This document shows positions 1 through 9,214 of a DNA stretch of 64,000 nt, one piece after another. The DNA is from Pseudomonas capeferrum (GTDB lineage Bacteria > Pseudomonadota > Gammaproteobacteria > Pseudomonadales > Pseudomonadaceae). Under the pieces are notes generated by a model. The model was not told the DNA's origin. It saw only the letters and a list, made by a program, of their open reading frames with translations, and made no database searches. Position numbers and translations under genes: made by a program. The number at the start of each line of letters is the position of its first letter. The stretch's first letter is position 1. The DNA lies in the NCBI RefSeq assembly GCF_000731675.1, contig NZ_JMIT01000002.1, positions 979,282-1,043,281 of the forward strand, read 5' to 3'.

Positions 1-537
1 ATTGAGGTTGCGCAGGGCATCGGCCCGGTAGCGCAGGCACAGAGGGGCGAAGCGCGGGTCCTTCTTGCACAGCTCGGCGCAGGCCGCCAGGACTTCGGCC
101 GGGCGACCGCGGTCCAGGGCCTGGAGGATCGGCTTGAGCAAGGTCTTGCGCTGGAACAGCTTCTCGACGCGCTGGGCCAGGCCTACCCGGTTGAACGGCT
201 TGGTCAGGTAGGCATCGGGCTCATGCTCGATGGCACTGAGGACGATGGCCTGGCTACTCTCGGCCGTCACCATGATGAACACGCACTCATGGCTGATGTG
301 CTTGTCGAGGATCAGGTCTTCGAGCACCTGCTGGCCGTTCTTCTTGCCGTCGCCCAGGTGGAAGTCCTGCAGGATGAAGTCATAACGTTTCTGCGCGCAC
401 ATGCGCAGGGCCTGCTCGCCGCTGTCGGCAGTGTCCACGTCGCGCACACCCAGCTCGCGCAACATGGAACGTGTCGACGTACGAAAGTCGGTGAAGTCGT
501 CGACGATCAGAAAGCTCTTTTGCCCGTACTGCAGCAT
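1..537 (-). CDS. response regulator with CheY-like receiver domain (partial, C-terminus off the window)
   Basis: The first 179 codons are present and the rest runs off the left edge. The N-terminus is a CheY-like receiver: acidic pair D13/D14, likely phospho-acceptor D58 in LQDFH, a VTAES switch segment and the LTKPFN lysine loop. After about residue 125 the sequence turns helical (ILQALDRGRPAEVLAACAEL) and resembles the repeat-rich tail of Pseudomonas response regulators that carry TPR-like C-terminal domains rather than a DNA-binding domain. The start is the ATG at 537, with AGG eight bases upstream. It lies 172 bases downstream of a large LuxR regulator gene on the same strand. The output domain cannot be read here, so its role is open. 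Confidence 0.85.
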   Translation of the reverse strand, partial: MLQYGQKSFLIVDDFTDFRTSTRSMLRELGVRDVDTADSGEQALRMCAQKRYDFILQDFHLGDGKKNGQQVLEDLILDKHISHECVFIMVTAESSQAIVLSAIEHEPDAYLTKPFNRVGLAQRVEKLFQRKTLLKPILQALDRGRPAEVLAACAELCKKDPRFAPLCLRYRADALRNLN

Positions 538-709
538 CAACACGACCTGTATTGGGATGATTGAAAAATCGCGCAAGGCGATGCATACCACCGAATGCTG
601 TATCGGCAGCCGGTCGGGAAAGATGAGGGTTGAGCATGCAGCGCGCTAAACAATTGCGCGCAGTGGCCTCAAGCCATTACTTTAGCGAGCAAACCCCGCG
701 AGGGCTACC

Positions 710-3427
710 TCAGGCCAGCAAGCCCAGCGATTTGGCCTTGGCCACCGCTTGCGTCCGGCGCTCGACGCCCAGCTTGCTGTTGATGTGGCTGGCATGGGTC
801 TTGACGGTATGCAGCGAGATAAACAGCCGCTCGCTGATCTGCTGGTTGGAACACCCCTGCGCGATCAGCTCAAGCACAGCCCGCTCCCGACCACTCAACG
901 CCTCGCCGCTGCCGCTGCTGACCACAGGTAATGGCGGCAGGCGCTTGAGCAGTTCGGCCTGCACCGCGCAACCGGGGTGCGCTGCAAGCTGCTCGTGCAG
1001 CCACTGTGGGTGTTTTTCGAGCAACGTTTGGAAGGGGTGCAGCACGCCGCCCTGCGCGGCTTCGAGCGCCTTGGGCAGCAGCCCGGCAGCTTGCGCGTCA
1101 CGGCCCTCCCCTAGCAGCAGGGCAACCCACTGGCACAGTGCACTGACGGCCAGCAGCATGCCGCCACTGGCCAAACCCCGTTCGACCAGCCCAGACAGGC
1201 GCTGAATAGATTCATCTGTACGCAGCTGGATACGCGCCAGCAACGCCTGCTGCAGTTCGATATGCAGTGGCAGCAACGGGTGAAACTCCGGGGCCGCTGC
1301 GGGCTGCTCGCCGCCGTAGGTCTGCCCCAGCCGCAGCAACCACGACTCGGCAAGGTCGGTACGCCCTTGCGCCAGCCACAGCTCGCACTTGACCAGGGTA
1401 ATCATGGCCAGGTAGTAGATCGGCGGAACATCCCAGATGTGCATCAGCCGCTCCGCCTCGGCCAGCTCGGCGAACGCTTCGGCGAAGTGGCCCTCACGGC
1501 CATCGAGCGTCGCAATCACACAGTGGCCGATCAGCACGCTGATGTCCCGGCAGGCCCGCGCTTCACCCAGCCCCGCACGCAGGCGCGCACGGCCTTGGGC
1601 GGCTTGCAGGCGCGAAACCAGCAGGTAGCCCTCGTACAGGGTCAGCCGCGCCCGCACCGCATACAGGCGCTGCCCCGACAGCCCCTGCAGGCGCTGCAAG
1701 CCTTGGCGCACTTCGTCCAGGGCCCGCAACACTTCACCACGGGCATGCAGCACCCGCGCCCGATCATAGTGCGCCAGGGCCTCGAACAGCGGGTTGCCGA
1801 CACGCTGGGCCAGCTCCAGAGCTTCGCGGTTCCAGCCCCGCGCATGCCAGAAGTCGGCATCGGCAATGGCCAGGTTGGACAGTGTCGACAGGCACACCAG
1901 GCGCTGGCCATAACGCTTGCACGGCAGGCTTTGCAGCGCTTCACCGCAATAAGCCAAGGTGCGCTCGCGATCACCCCGACCGCGCGCGATGACGCCGCTC
2001 AGCGCCAGCCACTGGGCCAGCATCGACTTCTGCGCGGTCGCCGACGGCGCAGGCAGAAAACGGCTGAGGTAACCGGCCAGTTCTTCGGCCGCATCCAGCT
2101 GGCAAGCCAACCCCAACGCCCAGCTATACAGCACGATCAGCCGCGGCGTGCTGATCAGCAAGCTTTCTGGGAGGTCCATCTTCCAGCGCAGCAGCATGCC
2201 GACGTTCTGCTCGGCCAGCAGCTGCTCCTCGGAAAGGCTCTGCACCAGGTCGGCAGCCACATCGAGGTGGCCGGCACGCAGCGCCTGTTCAACCGCCTCG
2301 TCCAGCAAGCCTTGCCCCTCGAACCAGCGGCAGGCACGCAAGTGCAGGCCCGCCAGCGGTTCGCTGGCCTGGCGGCTACGCAGCAGGTCAGAGAACAGGT
2401 GGTGGTAACGAAACCAGTGACCGTGCTCGTCCAGCGGTACCAGAAACACCTGGTGAGCCTGCAGGAAGCGCAGGATCGCGGTACTGTCCTCGCGGCCACG
2501 CAGGGCATCGCAGAGCGGCGCACAGAAGCGCTCCTGGCACGCCGTTTCGTAGAGAAAGGCCTGTACGTCCGCCGGCAGGATCTCGATGACTTCTTCCAGC
2601 AAGTAATCGCGTATCAGCCCTTCGCCGCCATGCAAGGCGTGGGGCAAGGCATGCTCATCGCCTGATTCGCTGGCCGCAAGCTGCCAGAAGCGTAGCCCGG
2701 CCACCCAGCCGTCACTGCGCTGGATCAGGTTGTCCAGTGCCTGGCCACGCAGGCCGGTGGGTTGGCGGCCGATTACCGCCAACGACTCGTCAGGCGTCAG
2801 GCGCAGCTCCTGCTCGTTGAGTTCGACCAGTTGCCGGGACAGACGCAAGCGCGCCAGGTGCCAATCCGGGCGCTGGCGGCTGGTGATCAACAGCACTAGG
2901 CCATTGGGCAAGTGATTGAGGAAAAACTGCAGGCAACTGTCGAGTACCGGCCCTTGCGCCAGGTGATAGTCATCCAGCACCAGCAGCAGGGGCGTATCGG
3001 CCTGCAGGTACTGCGCCAGCTCGTCGAGCAGGCCGTCGATCCACTCCTCGAAGGCGAATGGCTGGTGACGCTGGCGCATTTTCAGCAAGCCCATGGCCTG
3101 GCCACCCAAGGCGGGGCAGTACTGCTGCAGGCCTTCGAGCAGCCGCTCGAGAAAACGCCCGGGGTCGGCATCGCGCTGGCTCAGGCCAAGCCAGAGGCTT
3201 CGCCAGTGCTCGGGCAGTGCTTCGCAGAACTCGATGGCCAACGAGCTTTTACCAAAGCCCGCCGGCGCGTTGACCAGCAGCAACCGCCCATTCAGGCCTG
3301 CTTGAAGGCGCTGGCACAGACGTGCACGCGGCACATGGCCGTCCGGCAGCGGTGGCCGGAAGAAACGCCCGCCCAGCAGGCCGAGGGCCTGGCTGGCGAA
3401 TCCATGCGTACGGGACAGATCTGTCAT
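710..3427 (-). CDS. MalT-type ATP-dependent LuxR-family transcriptional regulator (LAL family)
   Basis: A 905-residue protein with the STAND/LAL layout of MalT: an N-terminal nucleotide-binding module with Walker A (APAGFGKSS, residues 54-62) and Walker B (LLLVLDDYH, about 147-155), a long helical, TPR-like middle, and a C-terminal LuxR helix-turn-helix (about 840-905, LSGRERAVLELIAQGCSNQQI then HTVKTH). I start it at the ATG at 3427 (MTDLSRTHGF); an upstream ATG in the same frame would add 30 unconserved-looking residues. It sits just downstream of the DUF1302/DUF1329 pair and an acyl-CoA ligase on the same strand, so regulation of that locus is a reasonable inference. The effector ligand is unknown. 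Confidence 0.93.
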   Translation of the reverse strand: MTDLSRTHGFASQALGLLGGRFFRPPLPDGHVPRARLCQRLQAGLNGRLLLVNAPAGFGKSSLAIEFCEALPEHWRSLWLGLSQRDADPGRFLERLLEGLQQYCPALGGQAMGLLKMRQRHQPFAFEEWIDGLLDELAQYLQADTPLLLVLDDYHLAQGPVLDSCLQFFLNHLPNGLVLLITSRQRPDWHLARLRLSRQLVELNEQELRLTPDESLAVIGRQPTGLRGQALDNLIQRSDGWVAGLRFWQLAASESGDEHALPHALHGGEGLIRDYLLEEVIEILPADVQAFLYETACQERFCAPLCDALRGREDSTAILRFLQAHQVFLVPLDEHGHWFRYHHLFSDLLRSRQASEPLAGLHLRACRWFEGQGLLDEAVEQALRAGHLDVAADLVQSLSEEQLLAEQNVGMLLRWKMDLPESLLISTPRLIVLYSWALGLACQLDAAEELAGYLSRFLPAPSATAQKSMLAQWLALSGVIARGRGDRERTLAYCGEALQSLPCKRYGQRLVCLSTLSNLAIADADFWHARGWNREALELAQRVGNPLFEALAHYDRARVLHARGEVLRALDEVRQGLQRLQGLSGQRLYAVRARLTLYEGYLLVSRLQAAQGRARLRAGLGEARACRDISVLIGHCVIATLDGREGHFAEAFAELAEAERLMHIWDVPPIYYLAMITLVKCELWLAQGRTDLAESWLLRLGQTYGGEQPAAAPEFHPLLPLHIELQQALLARIQLRTDESIQRLSGLVERGLASGGMLLAVSALCQWVALLLGEGRDAQAAGLLPKALEAAQGGVLHPFQTLLEKHPQWLHEQLAAHPGCAVQAELLKRLPPLPVVSSGSGEALSGRERAVLELIAQGCSNQQISERLFISLHTVKTHASHINSKLGVERRTQAVAKAKSLGLLA

Positions 3428-3647
3428 GGCCGGCTCATTCTGATGGGAAGACAACGGCGATACGGATGCTTGCGAGACTAGCGGGTAACGCAGCGCATTT
3501 GAAGATGATGGGCGCAATTGCGCTGTAAAAGACTACGACAAAAAGCAACAACCCTGATGGACGAGCACTAGGCCGGGGCTTTGGCGGAATATTCACCGGC
3601 CTTATCGCGGCCCTGCAGGTGGCCGCGAATTGCGCAGTGGCTGAACA

Positions 3648-3675
3648 GAAACGCCCCGGCAAGCCGGGGCGTTCT
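3648..3675 (-). terminator. rho-independent terminator after the DUF1329 gene
   Basis: An 11-bp GC-rich inverted repeat (AACGCCCCGGC / GCCGGGGCGTT) with a 2-base loop is followed on the minus strand by a T-rich run. It lies between the DUF1329 stop codon (3706) and the LuxR regulator gene, so it separates the two transcription units. Confidence 0.8.
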
Positions 3676-3705
3676 GGGGATCACACGGAGTTGCAGGTTA
3701 TCAGC

Positions 3706-5070
3706 TCAACGAATACCCGACTGACGCAGGGCCGCTGGCTGGAAGTCGGCTTTGCTGGCACTGAAGCCAAAGTCGTAAGCGCGCTTCTCTTCGTTCTTCA
3801 TGCCCAGCGCCAGGTAACGCCCCGACTGCAGGTCGTAGATGGTTTCCAGGGTGTACCAAGGCACCTCTTTGTTGTAATACGGCTGGGAATGGGCTTCGGA
3901 AACGCGCCACAGCTGGCCACGACCGTCGTACTGGTCGATCACTGCAGCCTGCCAGGTGTCTTCATCGATGTAGAAGTCACGCTTGGCGTAGATGTGCCGC
4001 TGGCCCGGTTTGAGGGTTGCGACCACGTGCCAGACGCGGCGCAGCTCGTAACGGGACAGGTCCTGGTTGATGTGCCCGGCCTTGATGATGTCGGTGTACT
4101 TCAGCTTGGGGTCATCCAGCTTGAAAGCGTTGGAGGCGATGTACAGCTCCTTCTTGCCTTCCAGCTTCCAGTCGTAGCGGTCTGGCGCCCCGTTGAACAT
4201 ATCCAGGTTGTCCGAGGTACGCAGGCCGTCGGCAGCGGTACCCGGGCCGTCGTACGACACTTGCGGTGCCTGGCGTACGCGACGCTGGCCGGCGTTGTAG
4301 ATCCACGCCTTGCGCGGCTCCTTCACCTGGTCGAGGGTTTCGTGCACCAGCAGCACCGTCCCGGCCAGACGAGCGGGCGCGGTCACTTCCTGCTTGAAGT
4401 AGAAGAGGATATTGCCCGGGTTGCTCGGGTCGTAATCCTTCATCTTGTCGCGGAAGACGAACTGGTCGGAGAAGTACACCGGGTTGAAAGAGCCGTTCTG
4501 CTGTGGCGTTGCCTGGGTTACCAGGCGGCTGACACTGCCCCCCCGGTAGCGGGTAATGTGGTTCCAGATCACTTCCAGGCCGCTTTTCGGGATCGGGAAC
4601 GGCACCGCCGTGTCGAAGTTGTTCAAGCCGTTGCCGCCTTCCACCAGCGTGGTCTGGGTGGCGTTTTTCTTGATGGCGGCGAACACGTCGGCAGGTACCG
4701 TGGAGCCACGATGGGTCTTGAATACCGGGATCCTGAAGCTGTCCGGGTAGCGTTTGAACATGGCCAGCTGGCCCGGCGAAAGCTTGTCCTTGTACTGATC
4801 GGCGTTCTGCGCAGTGATGGTGAACAGCGGCTTGTCACTGCCATACGGGTCGGCCAGGAAGCCCTTGCCGTCGACGCTACCCGCCGTCTTCGACAGCGGC
4901 TCCCACGGGCCGATCGAGCCATCGGCGTTGCCGGCCTTTTCGGCGCCCATCGGCGTCAGGGTACTGCCCAACTTGGCCGCCTCGTCGGCGGATACCGCAG
5001 CCATGACGCTGGTCGCCAGCAGGGACAGGCCCAGTACACCGGCTTGCAGCAGACTTCTGGTCTTGTTCAT
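3706..5070 (-). CDS. DUF1329 domain-containing envelope protein
   Basis: A 454-residue protein with a clear Sec signal peptide (MNKTRSLLQAGVLGLSLLATSVMA) and the body of the DUF1329 family (PF07044), which is usually described as outer-membrane lipoprotein-sorting-like. No lipobox cysteine follows the signal, so it should be a soluble periplasmic or peripherally bound protein. Its start lies 25 bases downstream of the stop of the DUF1302 gene, so the two form an operon, the standard arrangement for this pair. In other bacteria the pair accompanies fatty-acid or steroid metabolism or RND exporters. Here the neighbour is an acyl-CoA ligase, which suggests handling of a hydrophobic substrate or envelope lipid. 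The molecular function is not established. Confidence 0.9.
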   Translation of the reverse strand: MNKTRSLLQAGVLGLSLLATSVMAAVSADEAAKLGSTLTPMGAEKAGNADGSIGPWEPLSKTAGSVDGKGFLADPYGSDKPLFTITAQNADQYKDKLSPGQLAMFKRYPDSFRIPVFKTHRGSTVPADVFAAIKKNATQTTLVEGGNGLNNFDTAVPFPIPKSGLEVIWNHITRYRGGSVSRLVTQATPQQNGSFNPVYFSDQFVFRDKMKDYDPSNPGNILFYFKQEVTAPARLAGTVLLVHETLDQVKEPRKAWIYNAGQRRVRQAPQVSYDGPGTAADGLRTSDNLDMFNGAPDRYDWKLEGKKELYIASNAFKLDDPKLKYTDIIKAGHINQDLSRYELRRVWHVVATLKPGQRHIYAKRDFYIDEDTWQAAVIDQYDGRGQLWRVSEAHSQPYYNKEVPWYTLETIYDLQSGRYLALGMKNEEKRAYDFGFSASKADFQPAALRQSGIR

Positions 5071-5095
5071 GTCGTGTCGTCCTGAATCAGTATTC

Positions 5096-6982
5096 TTAGA
5101 AGTTCACGCCGAAGCTGAGGGCGACGAAGTCGCGGTCATCCACGGTGCTGTACTTGCCATCGAAGAAGTTGGTGTACGACAGGCTCGCCGTATAGGTGTT
5201 CTGGTACTCGGCGTCCAGGCCCAGGCTGACGGCCTTGCGGCCTTCCTCGAAGTTGGCACCCGGGCCAGGCGAGTAGCCGGAAACGTCATGCGACCAGGCC
5301 ACGCTGGGCTTGAGGTTGACCCCGGCGAAGACGTCGTTGTAGTCCCAGATGACCCGGGCGCGGTAACCCCAGGAGGTGCTGGTGGTGTAGCCGTCGTTCT
5401 CGCATTTGCGATTCAGGTTGGTGGTGGATGCCCCAGCACCCGCGCCAGCGATGGTGCTGCCATTGAGTGCCTGGCAGGTGTCCGCACCGCCGGTGGCAGG
5501 CAGCGGGCCAGGCCCGAATACCGGGTCGCGGCCGTAGCGGGTCTCGCGTGCGTTTTCCAGGCCGCCGACATGGGTGACACCCACTTCGCCCACCACGGTC
5601 ATGCGGCTGGCGCCCATTACCTGGTCGAAGAAGTGCGTCAGGGTGGTCTGGAACTGGGTGATTTCCTTGCGACGGTAGCCGTGCAGGTCCTGCCCTGGGG
5701 TACCGGAGAGCAGCGACGCGTTGCTCAGGGCGCCACCAATCGGGCGAACACCGGAGAACAGGATGTCGGTGGTGTTCAGCTGTACCGGGGCGTTGGGGCG
5801 GTAGCTGACTTCACCACTCCAGGCGGTCCCTGTGGGCAGTGTGGTGGAGAAGCTCAGGCCGTACAGGCGGATGTCCTCAGGGTACTCGACGAAGTACTCG
5901 GAGTTACCGGCCACGATCAGCGGTGCCAGCGCTCGCAACTGTGCAGGCAGCGCGCTCAGGCCGGCGAACACCGACGGTGGGGCGCCAGTGGCGCTGAAGA
6001 TCGGCGCGCGGCTGTGGTAGTTCATGAAGTAGGCACCGAACTCGGTGTCCAGCGGGTCGAACATGTAGCGCAGAGCCACGCCGAACTGGCCGCTGTCACG
6101 GGCATCACGGTCGGCGCCGCGGCGCACCATCACCCCTTCCTCGTTGATGTTCACGCCCTGGGTGGCGAGGAACTGCTGGGCCGCGCCCGGCACCGTGCGG
6201 CTGCTGTTGAGCACGCGCAGGTTGTCGGTACAGCCGTCGGCGATGATGTCTGGCTGGGAGAAGAACGTGCCGCAGTTGTCGACGACGGTCTGGTCCCATT
6301 CGATCTGATAGAAGGCCTCGGCCGACAGGTTATCGGTCAAGCTCTGGGAGATGTAGAACATGTTGACCGGGATCAGGCCTTCCTTGATCTCGGCTCCCGG
6401 GCGGCGGAACGCGGACACGTCGATCGGGTTGATCGAGTTGATGCCGCCGCCGATGAAGGTACTCTCACCCCAGCTGACAACCTGCTTGCCCAGGCGCACC
6501 GAGCCTGGCATGTCGCCAATCGAATAGTTGTGATAGACGAACGCATCGAGCAGTTCGGCACCGGAAGACTTGGCGCCTTCCTTGCGGTTGGAGTCGCTGA
6601 TGTCCTTGAACTCGCGGCCTTCGTCCTTCAGCTCGAAGTCGTACCAGTACTTGCCGCGCACGAACACGCCGGTGTCGCCATACTTGAGTTCGAGGTCATG
6701 GATGCCCTTGAAGATCTTGGAGAACGTTTCGCCCTTCTTGAAGTTCAGGTGGCCATCGTCGGAGGTCTGCGACAGGCCTTTGCCGCCGTTGTTCACCCCG
6801 ATCAGGTTCTTGTTGGGGTTGGCCGTCGACCAACTGGCGCCGATGGAGAGCGACGAGTCGAACTGGCCTTCGATTTCACCAATGTTGAAACTGACAGCGA
6901 AAGCAGGACTTGCGAGCGTGGAAGCAAGGCTGACGGCCAGGGGCAACTTGGCCCGGCGCCAGAACAGGTTTGCAGATTTCAT
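5096..6982 (-). CDS. DUF1302 domain-containing outer-membrane protein
   Basis: A 628-residue protein with a signal peptide (MKSANLFWRRAKLPLAVSLAS, cleavage near SPAFA) and the DUF1302 family body (PF06980). It is rich in alternating aromatic/polar strands and ends in aromatic residues (VALSFGVNF), as expected for an outer-membrane beta-barrel. The start at 6982 has GGAG eight bases upstream; longer in-frame extensions reach into untranslated-looking sequence. It is the first gene of a two-gene operon with the DUF1329 protein. Upstream, 6983-7315 is non-coding and should contain its promoter; I see no convincing -35/-10 or operator there, apart from the inverted repeat listed separately. Function is inferred only from the family and the neighbours. 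Confidence 0.9.
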   Translation of the reverse strand: MKSANLFWRRAKLPLAVSLASTLASPAFAVSFNIGEIEGQFDSSLSIGASWSTANPNKNLIGVNNGGKGLSQTSDDGHLNFKKGETFSKIFKGIHDLELKYGDTGVFVRGKYWYDFELKDEGREFKDISDSNRKEGAKSSGAELLDAFVYHNYSIGDMPGSVRLGKQVVSWGESTFIGGGINSINPIDVSAFRRPGAEIKEGLIPVNMFYISQSLTDNLSAEAFYQIEWDQTVVDNCGTFFSQPDIIADGCTDNLRVLNSSRTVPGAAQQFLATQGVNINEEGVMVRRGADRDARDSGQFGVALRYMFDPLDTEFGAYFMNYHSRAPIFSATGAPPSVFAGLSALPAQLRALAPLIVAGNSEYFVEYPEDIRLYGLSFSTTLPTGTAWSGEVSYRPNAPVQLNTTDILFSGVRPIGGALSNASLLSGTPGQDLHGYRRKEITQFQTTLTHFFDQVMGASRMTVVGEVGVTHVGGLENARETRYGRDPVFGPGPLPATGGADTCQALNGSTIAGAGAGASTTNLNRKCENDGYTTSTSWGYRARVIWDYNDVFAGVNLKPSVAWSHDVSGYSPGPGANFEEGRKAVSLGLDAEYQNTYTASLSYTNFFDGKYSTVDDRDFVALSFGVNF

Positions 6983-7276
6983 CGACGCTACTCCATGTAC
7001 TTTTTTGTTATGGCAGTGAGTCCTTTCAGAAACGGCCCGTGGGACCGGTATGCAGGCTTGCGCCTGCGGCAACACGGCTTGCGCGTGTCGCCCTCCCCCA
7101 TTCCTGAAAATCCCCTGGCCTCGACTATAGCCAGCAAGGCACAGGCGCTTGATCCCTCTAAAGTGTGATTTGCGCTCCGTGCCGCCAACTCGCACGGACG
7201 TTTTTCTTCGTGACGCGCTGGCAGTGCTGAAGCATGGCGCATTTTGGCTGTTTGGCAAGGCGCCGGGCTCTCTAGC

Positions 7277-7310
7277 ATGCGGGTCGTGTTCTGACGTACA
7301 CGACCCGCAT
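7277..7310. repeat. perfect 13-bp inverted repeat after the acyl-CoA ligase gene
   Basis: ATGCGGGTCGTGT and ACACGACCCGCAT flank an 8-base loop, 6 bases beyond the stop codon of the acyl-CoA ligase (minus strand). It has the position of a transcription terminator, but neither strand has a T-run after the stem, so a simple intrinsic terminator is not certain. It lies at the far upstream end of the DUF1302 promoter region and could also act there. Confidence 0.7.
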
Positions 7311-7315
7311 GGTGC

Positions 7316-8998
7316 TCACAGAGTCGACAGGAACGCGCTGTTACTGGCCTGCCACTGGACGATGTCCTGGCGGATGCGTTTCTTGTCGAGTTTGCCGACA
7401 CTGGTCTTGGGAATTTCAGTAACAACGGCGATCTGGCTTGGAATTGCCCACTTGTTGATATGCCCCTCTTCGACAAAAGGCTTGAGGTGGTCTTTGAGCG
7501 ACTTGGCGTCAATGGCCTGCCCGTCGCGCACCACCAGCAGGGCAAAGGGTCGCTCGCCCCACTGCGGGTCGGCGACACCCACCACCGCCACTTCGCGCAC
7601 CGCCGGGTGACGGCTGATCAGGTCTTCGAGGTCAAGCGAAGATACCCACTCGCCGCCGGTCTTGATCACATCCTTGATGCGATCGCGGATATCGATGTAA
7701 CCCATGCCATCGAGGGTCGCGACGTCACCGGTGTGCAGCCAGCCGCCCTGCCACAGCTCTTGGCTCTTTTCCGGCTCCTTGAAGTAGCCCATGGTCAGCC
7801 ACGGGGCTCGCAGCACCAGTTCGCCCTGGGTCTCGCCATCGGCCGGGAGGAAATTGCCCTCGCCGTCGACGATCGCCGCTTCCACCAGGGGCACCGGCAC
7901 GCCGGCCTTGATCCGGTAGGTGATGCGCTCATCCTCGCTGCCGGCCTGCAGTTCGTCGTTCAGGTGCGCGGCAGAAATCAACGGGCAGGTCTCGGACATG
8001 CCGTACGCCGCCGTCAGCTGGATACCGCGCGCCAGTGCAGCCTGGTACAACGACCGGTTAAGCGAACTGCCGCCGATGATGATCTTCCAGCCACCGAAGT
8101 CCTCGCCCTGGGCGCTGGGGCAATTGAGCAGCATCTGCAGGATGGTCGGCACGCAATGGGAGAAGGTGACTTTCTCTTCACGCCACAGCTTGACCAGCAT
8201 GTCCGGCTCGTAGCGCCCCGGGTACACCTGCTTCATGCCAAGCATGGTGGCGGCGTAAGGGATGCCCCAGGCATGCACGTGGAACATCGGGGTGATGGGC
8301 ATGTACACATCGTTGCTGCCCAGCAGGCGCACGCTGTCGATGCTGCCGGTCACCGAGGCTTCGGCCAGGGTGTGCAGCACCAGTTGCCGATGGGTGAAGT
8401 ACACCCCCTTGGGGTTGCCGGTGGTACCTGTGGTGTAGAAGGTGGTGGCCACCGAGTTCTCGTCGAAATCCGGGAAGTCGTAGCGTGGGCTGGCGGCGGC
8501 GAGCAACTGTTCGTACTCGCCGACCAGGTTCGGCAGCTCGGCGGTCTTGTCCGGGCCATCGGTCAGCAGCACGGTCTTGTCGACCGTCGTCAACTGACCG
8601 GCGATGGCCTGGTAGAGCCCGACGAAGTCACTGTTGACCAGCACCACCCGGTCTTCGGCGTGGTTCATGGTGTAGAGGATCTGTTCCGGTGACAGGCGCA
8701 CGTTGATGGTGTGCACCACCGCGCCGATCATTGGGATCGCGAACATGCATTCCAGGTAGCGATGGCTGTCCCAGTCCATCACCGCCACCGTGTCACCGGC
8801 CTTGACCCCGGCTTCGGTCAGGACATTGGCCAGGCGAGCGATACGCTCGTTGAGCTGTGGATAAGTCAGGCGCAACTGATCGCGATAGACGATCTCGCGG
8901 GTTTTCTCGTAACGGCTGCCGGACATCAGCAGGCGTTTGATCAGCAGCGGGTAGGCGTAGGCGCCTTCGGCGGGGTTGATGATGCGGGTCTGCAACAT
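7316..8998 (-). CDS. fatty-acid acyl-CoA ligase (AMP-forming), AlkK/FadD type
   Basis: A 560-residue member of the ANL adenylating family. Its AMP-binding P-loop is TTFYTTGTTGNPKG (about residues 188-201), with the downstream GYFKEPEKS...GWLHTGD motif and the C-terminal lysine in KTSVGKLDKK. It activates a carboxylic acid to its CoA thioester with ATP, in the cytoplasm or at the membrane; length and sequence fit the medium/long-chain group (AlkK-like). KT2440 has an equivalent gene (PP_0763 as I recall) linked to medium-chain fatty acid use, but the exact substrate cannot be read from sequence. The start at 8998 has GGGA upstream. It probably has its own promoter in the divergent gap shared with hprA. 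Confidence 0.92.
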   Translation of the reverse strand: MLQTRIINPAEGAYAYPLLIKRLLMSGSRYEKTREIVYRDQLRLTYPQLNERIARLANVLTEAGVKAGDTVAVMDWDSHRYLECMFAIPMIGAVVHTINVRLSPEQILYTMNHAEDRVVLVNSDFVGLYQAIAGQLTTVDKTVLLTDGPDKTAELPNLVGEYEQLLAAASPRYDFPDFDENSVATTFYTTGTTGNPKGVYFTHRQLVLHTLAEASVTGSIDSVRLLGSNDVYMPITPMFHVHAWGIPYAATMLGMKQVYPGRYEPDMLVKLWREEKVTFSHCVPTILQMLLNCPSAQGEDFGGWKIIIGGSSLNRSLYQAALARGIQLTAAYGMSETCPLISAAHLNDELQAGSEDERITYRIKAGVPVPLVEAAIVDGEGNFLPADGETQGELVLRAPWLTMGYFKEPEKSQELWQGGWLHTGDVATLDGMGYIDIRDRIKDVIKTGGEWVSSLDLEDLISRHPAVREVAVVGVADPQWGERPFALLVVRDGQAIDAKSLKDHLKPFVEEGHINKWAIPSQIAVVTEIPKTSVGKLDKKRIRQDIVQWQASNSAFLSTL

Positions 8999-9214
8999 GG
9001 GTATCCCTTTTCTGAAAAGCGGGCCGGACAAGTCTGGATCTACTGTAGTAGCTCAATGTGACGGTCAAATCAGCCGAAGGAATGATTTGGGCCGTTGAGG
9101 TATGAGTGGCAGGCGTTGACGCGCGGTAACCGCGGGCTAGACACTGCGGCTAACCCTTTCGGGCTTTGCACCGAAACCCATGCCCCATTTCCCGCCCCGC
9201 CACCGGAGAACCCC

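Noticed and set aside
1262..2665. Long plus-strand open frame inside the LuxR regulator gene
   Set aside because: It is antisense to a complete MalT-type protein; its product is Gln/Arg-rich low-complexity sequence typical of GC-rich shadow frames.
4814..7168. 784-codon plus-strand frame across DUF1302/DUF1329
   Set aside because: It runs antisense to two recognisable proteins and has no domain, signal or start context of its own.
9095..9214. Upstream start for hprA
   Set aside because: The extra 40 residues are Pro-rich and unlike the family, while the ATG at 9215 has a good ribosome site.
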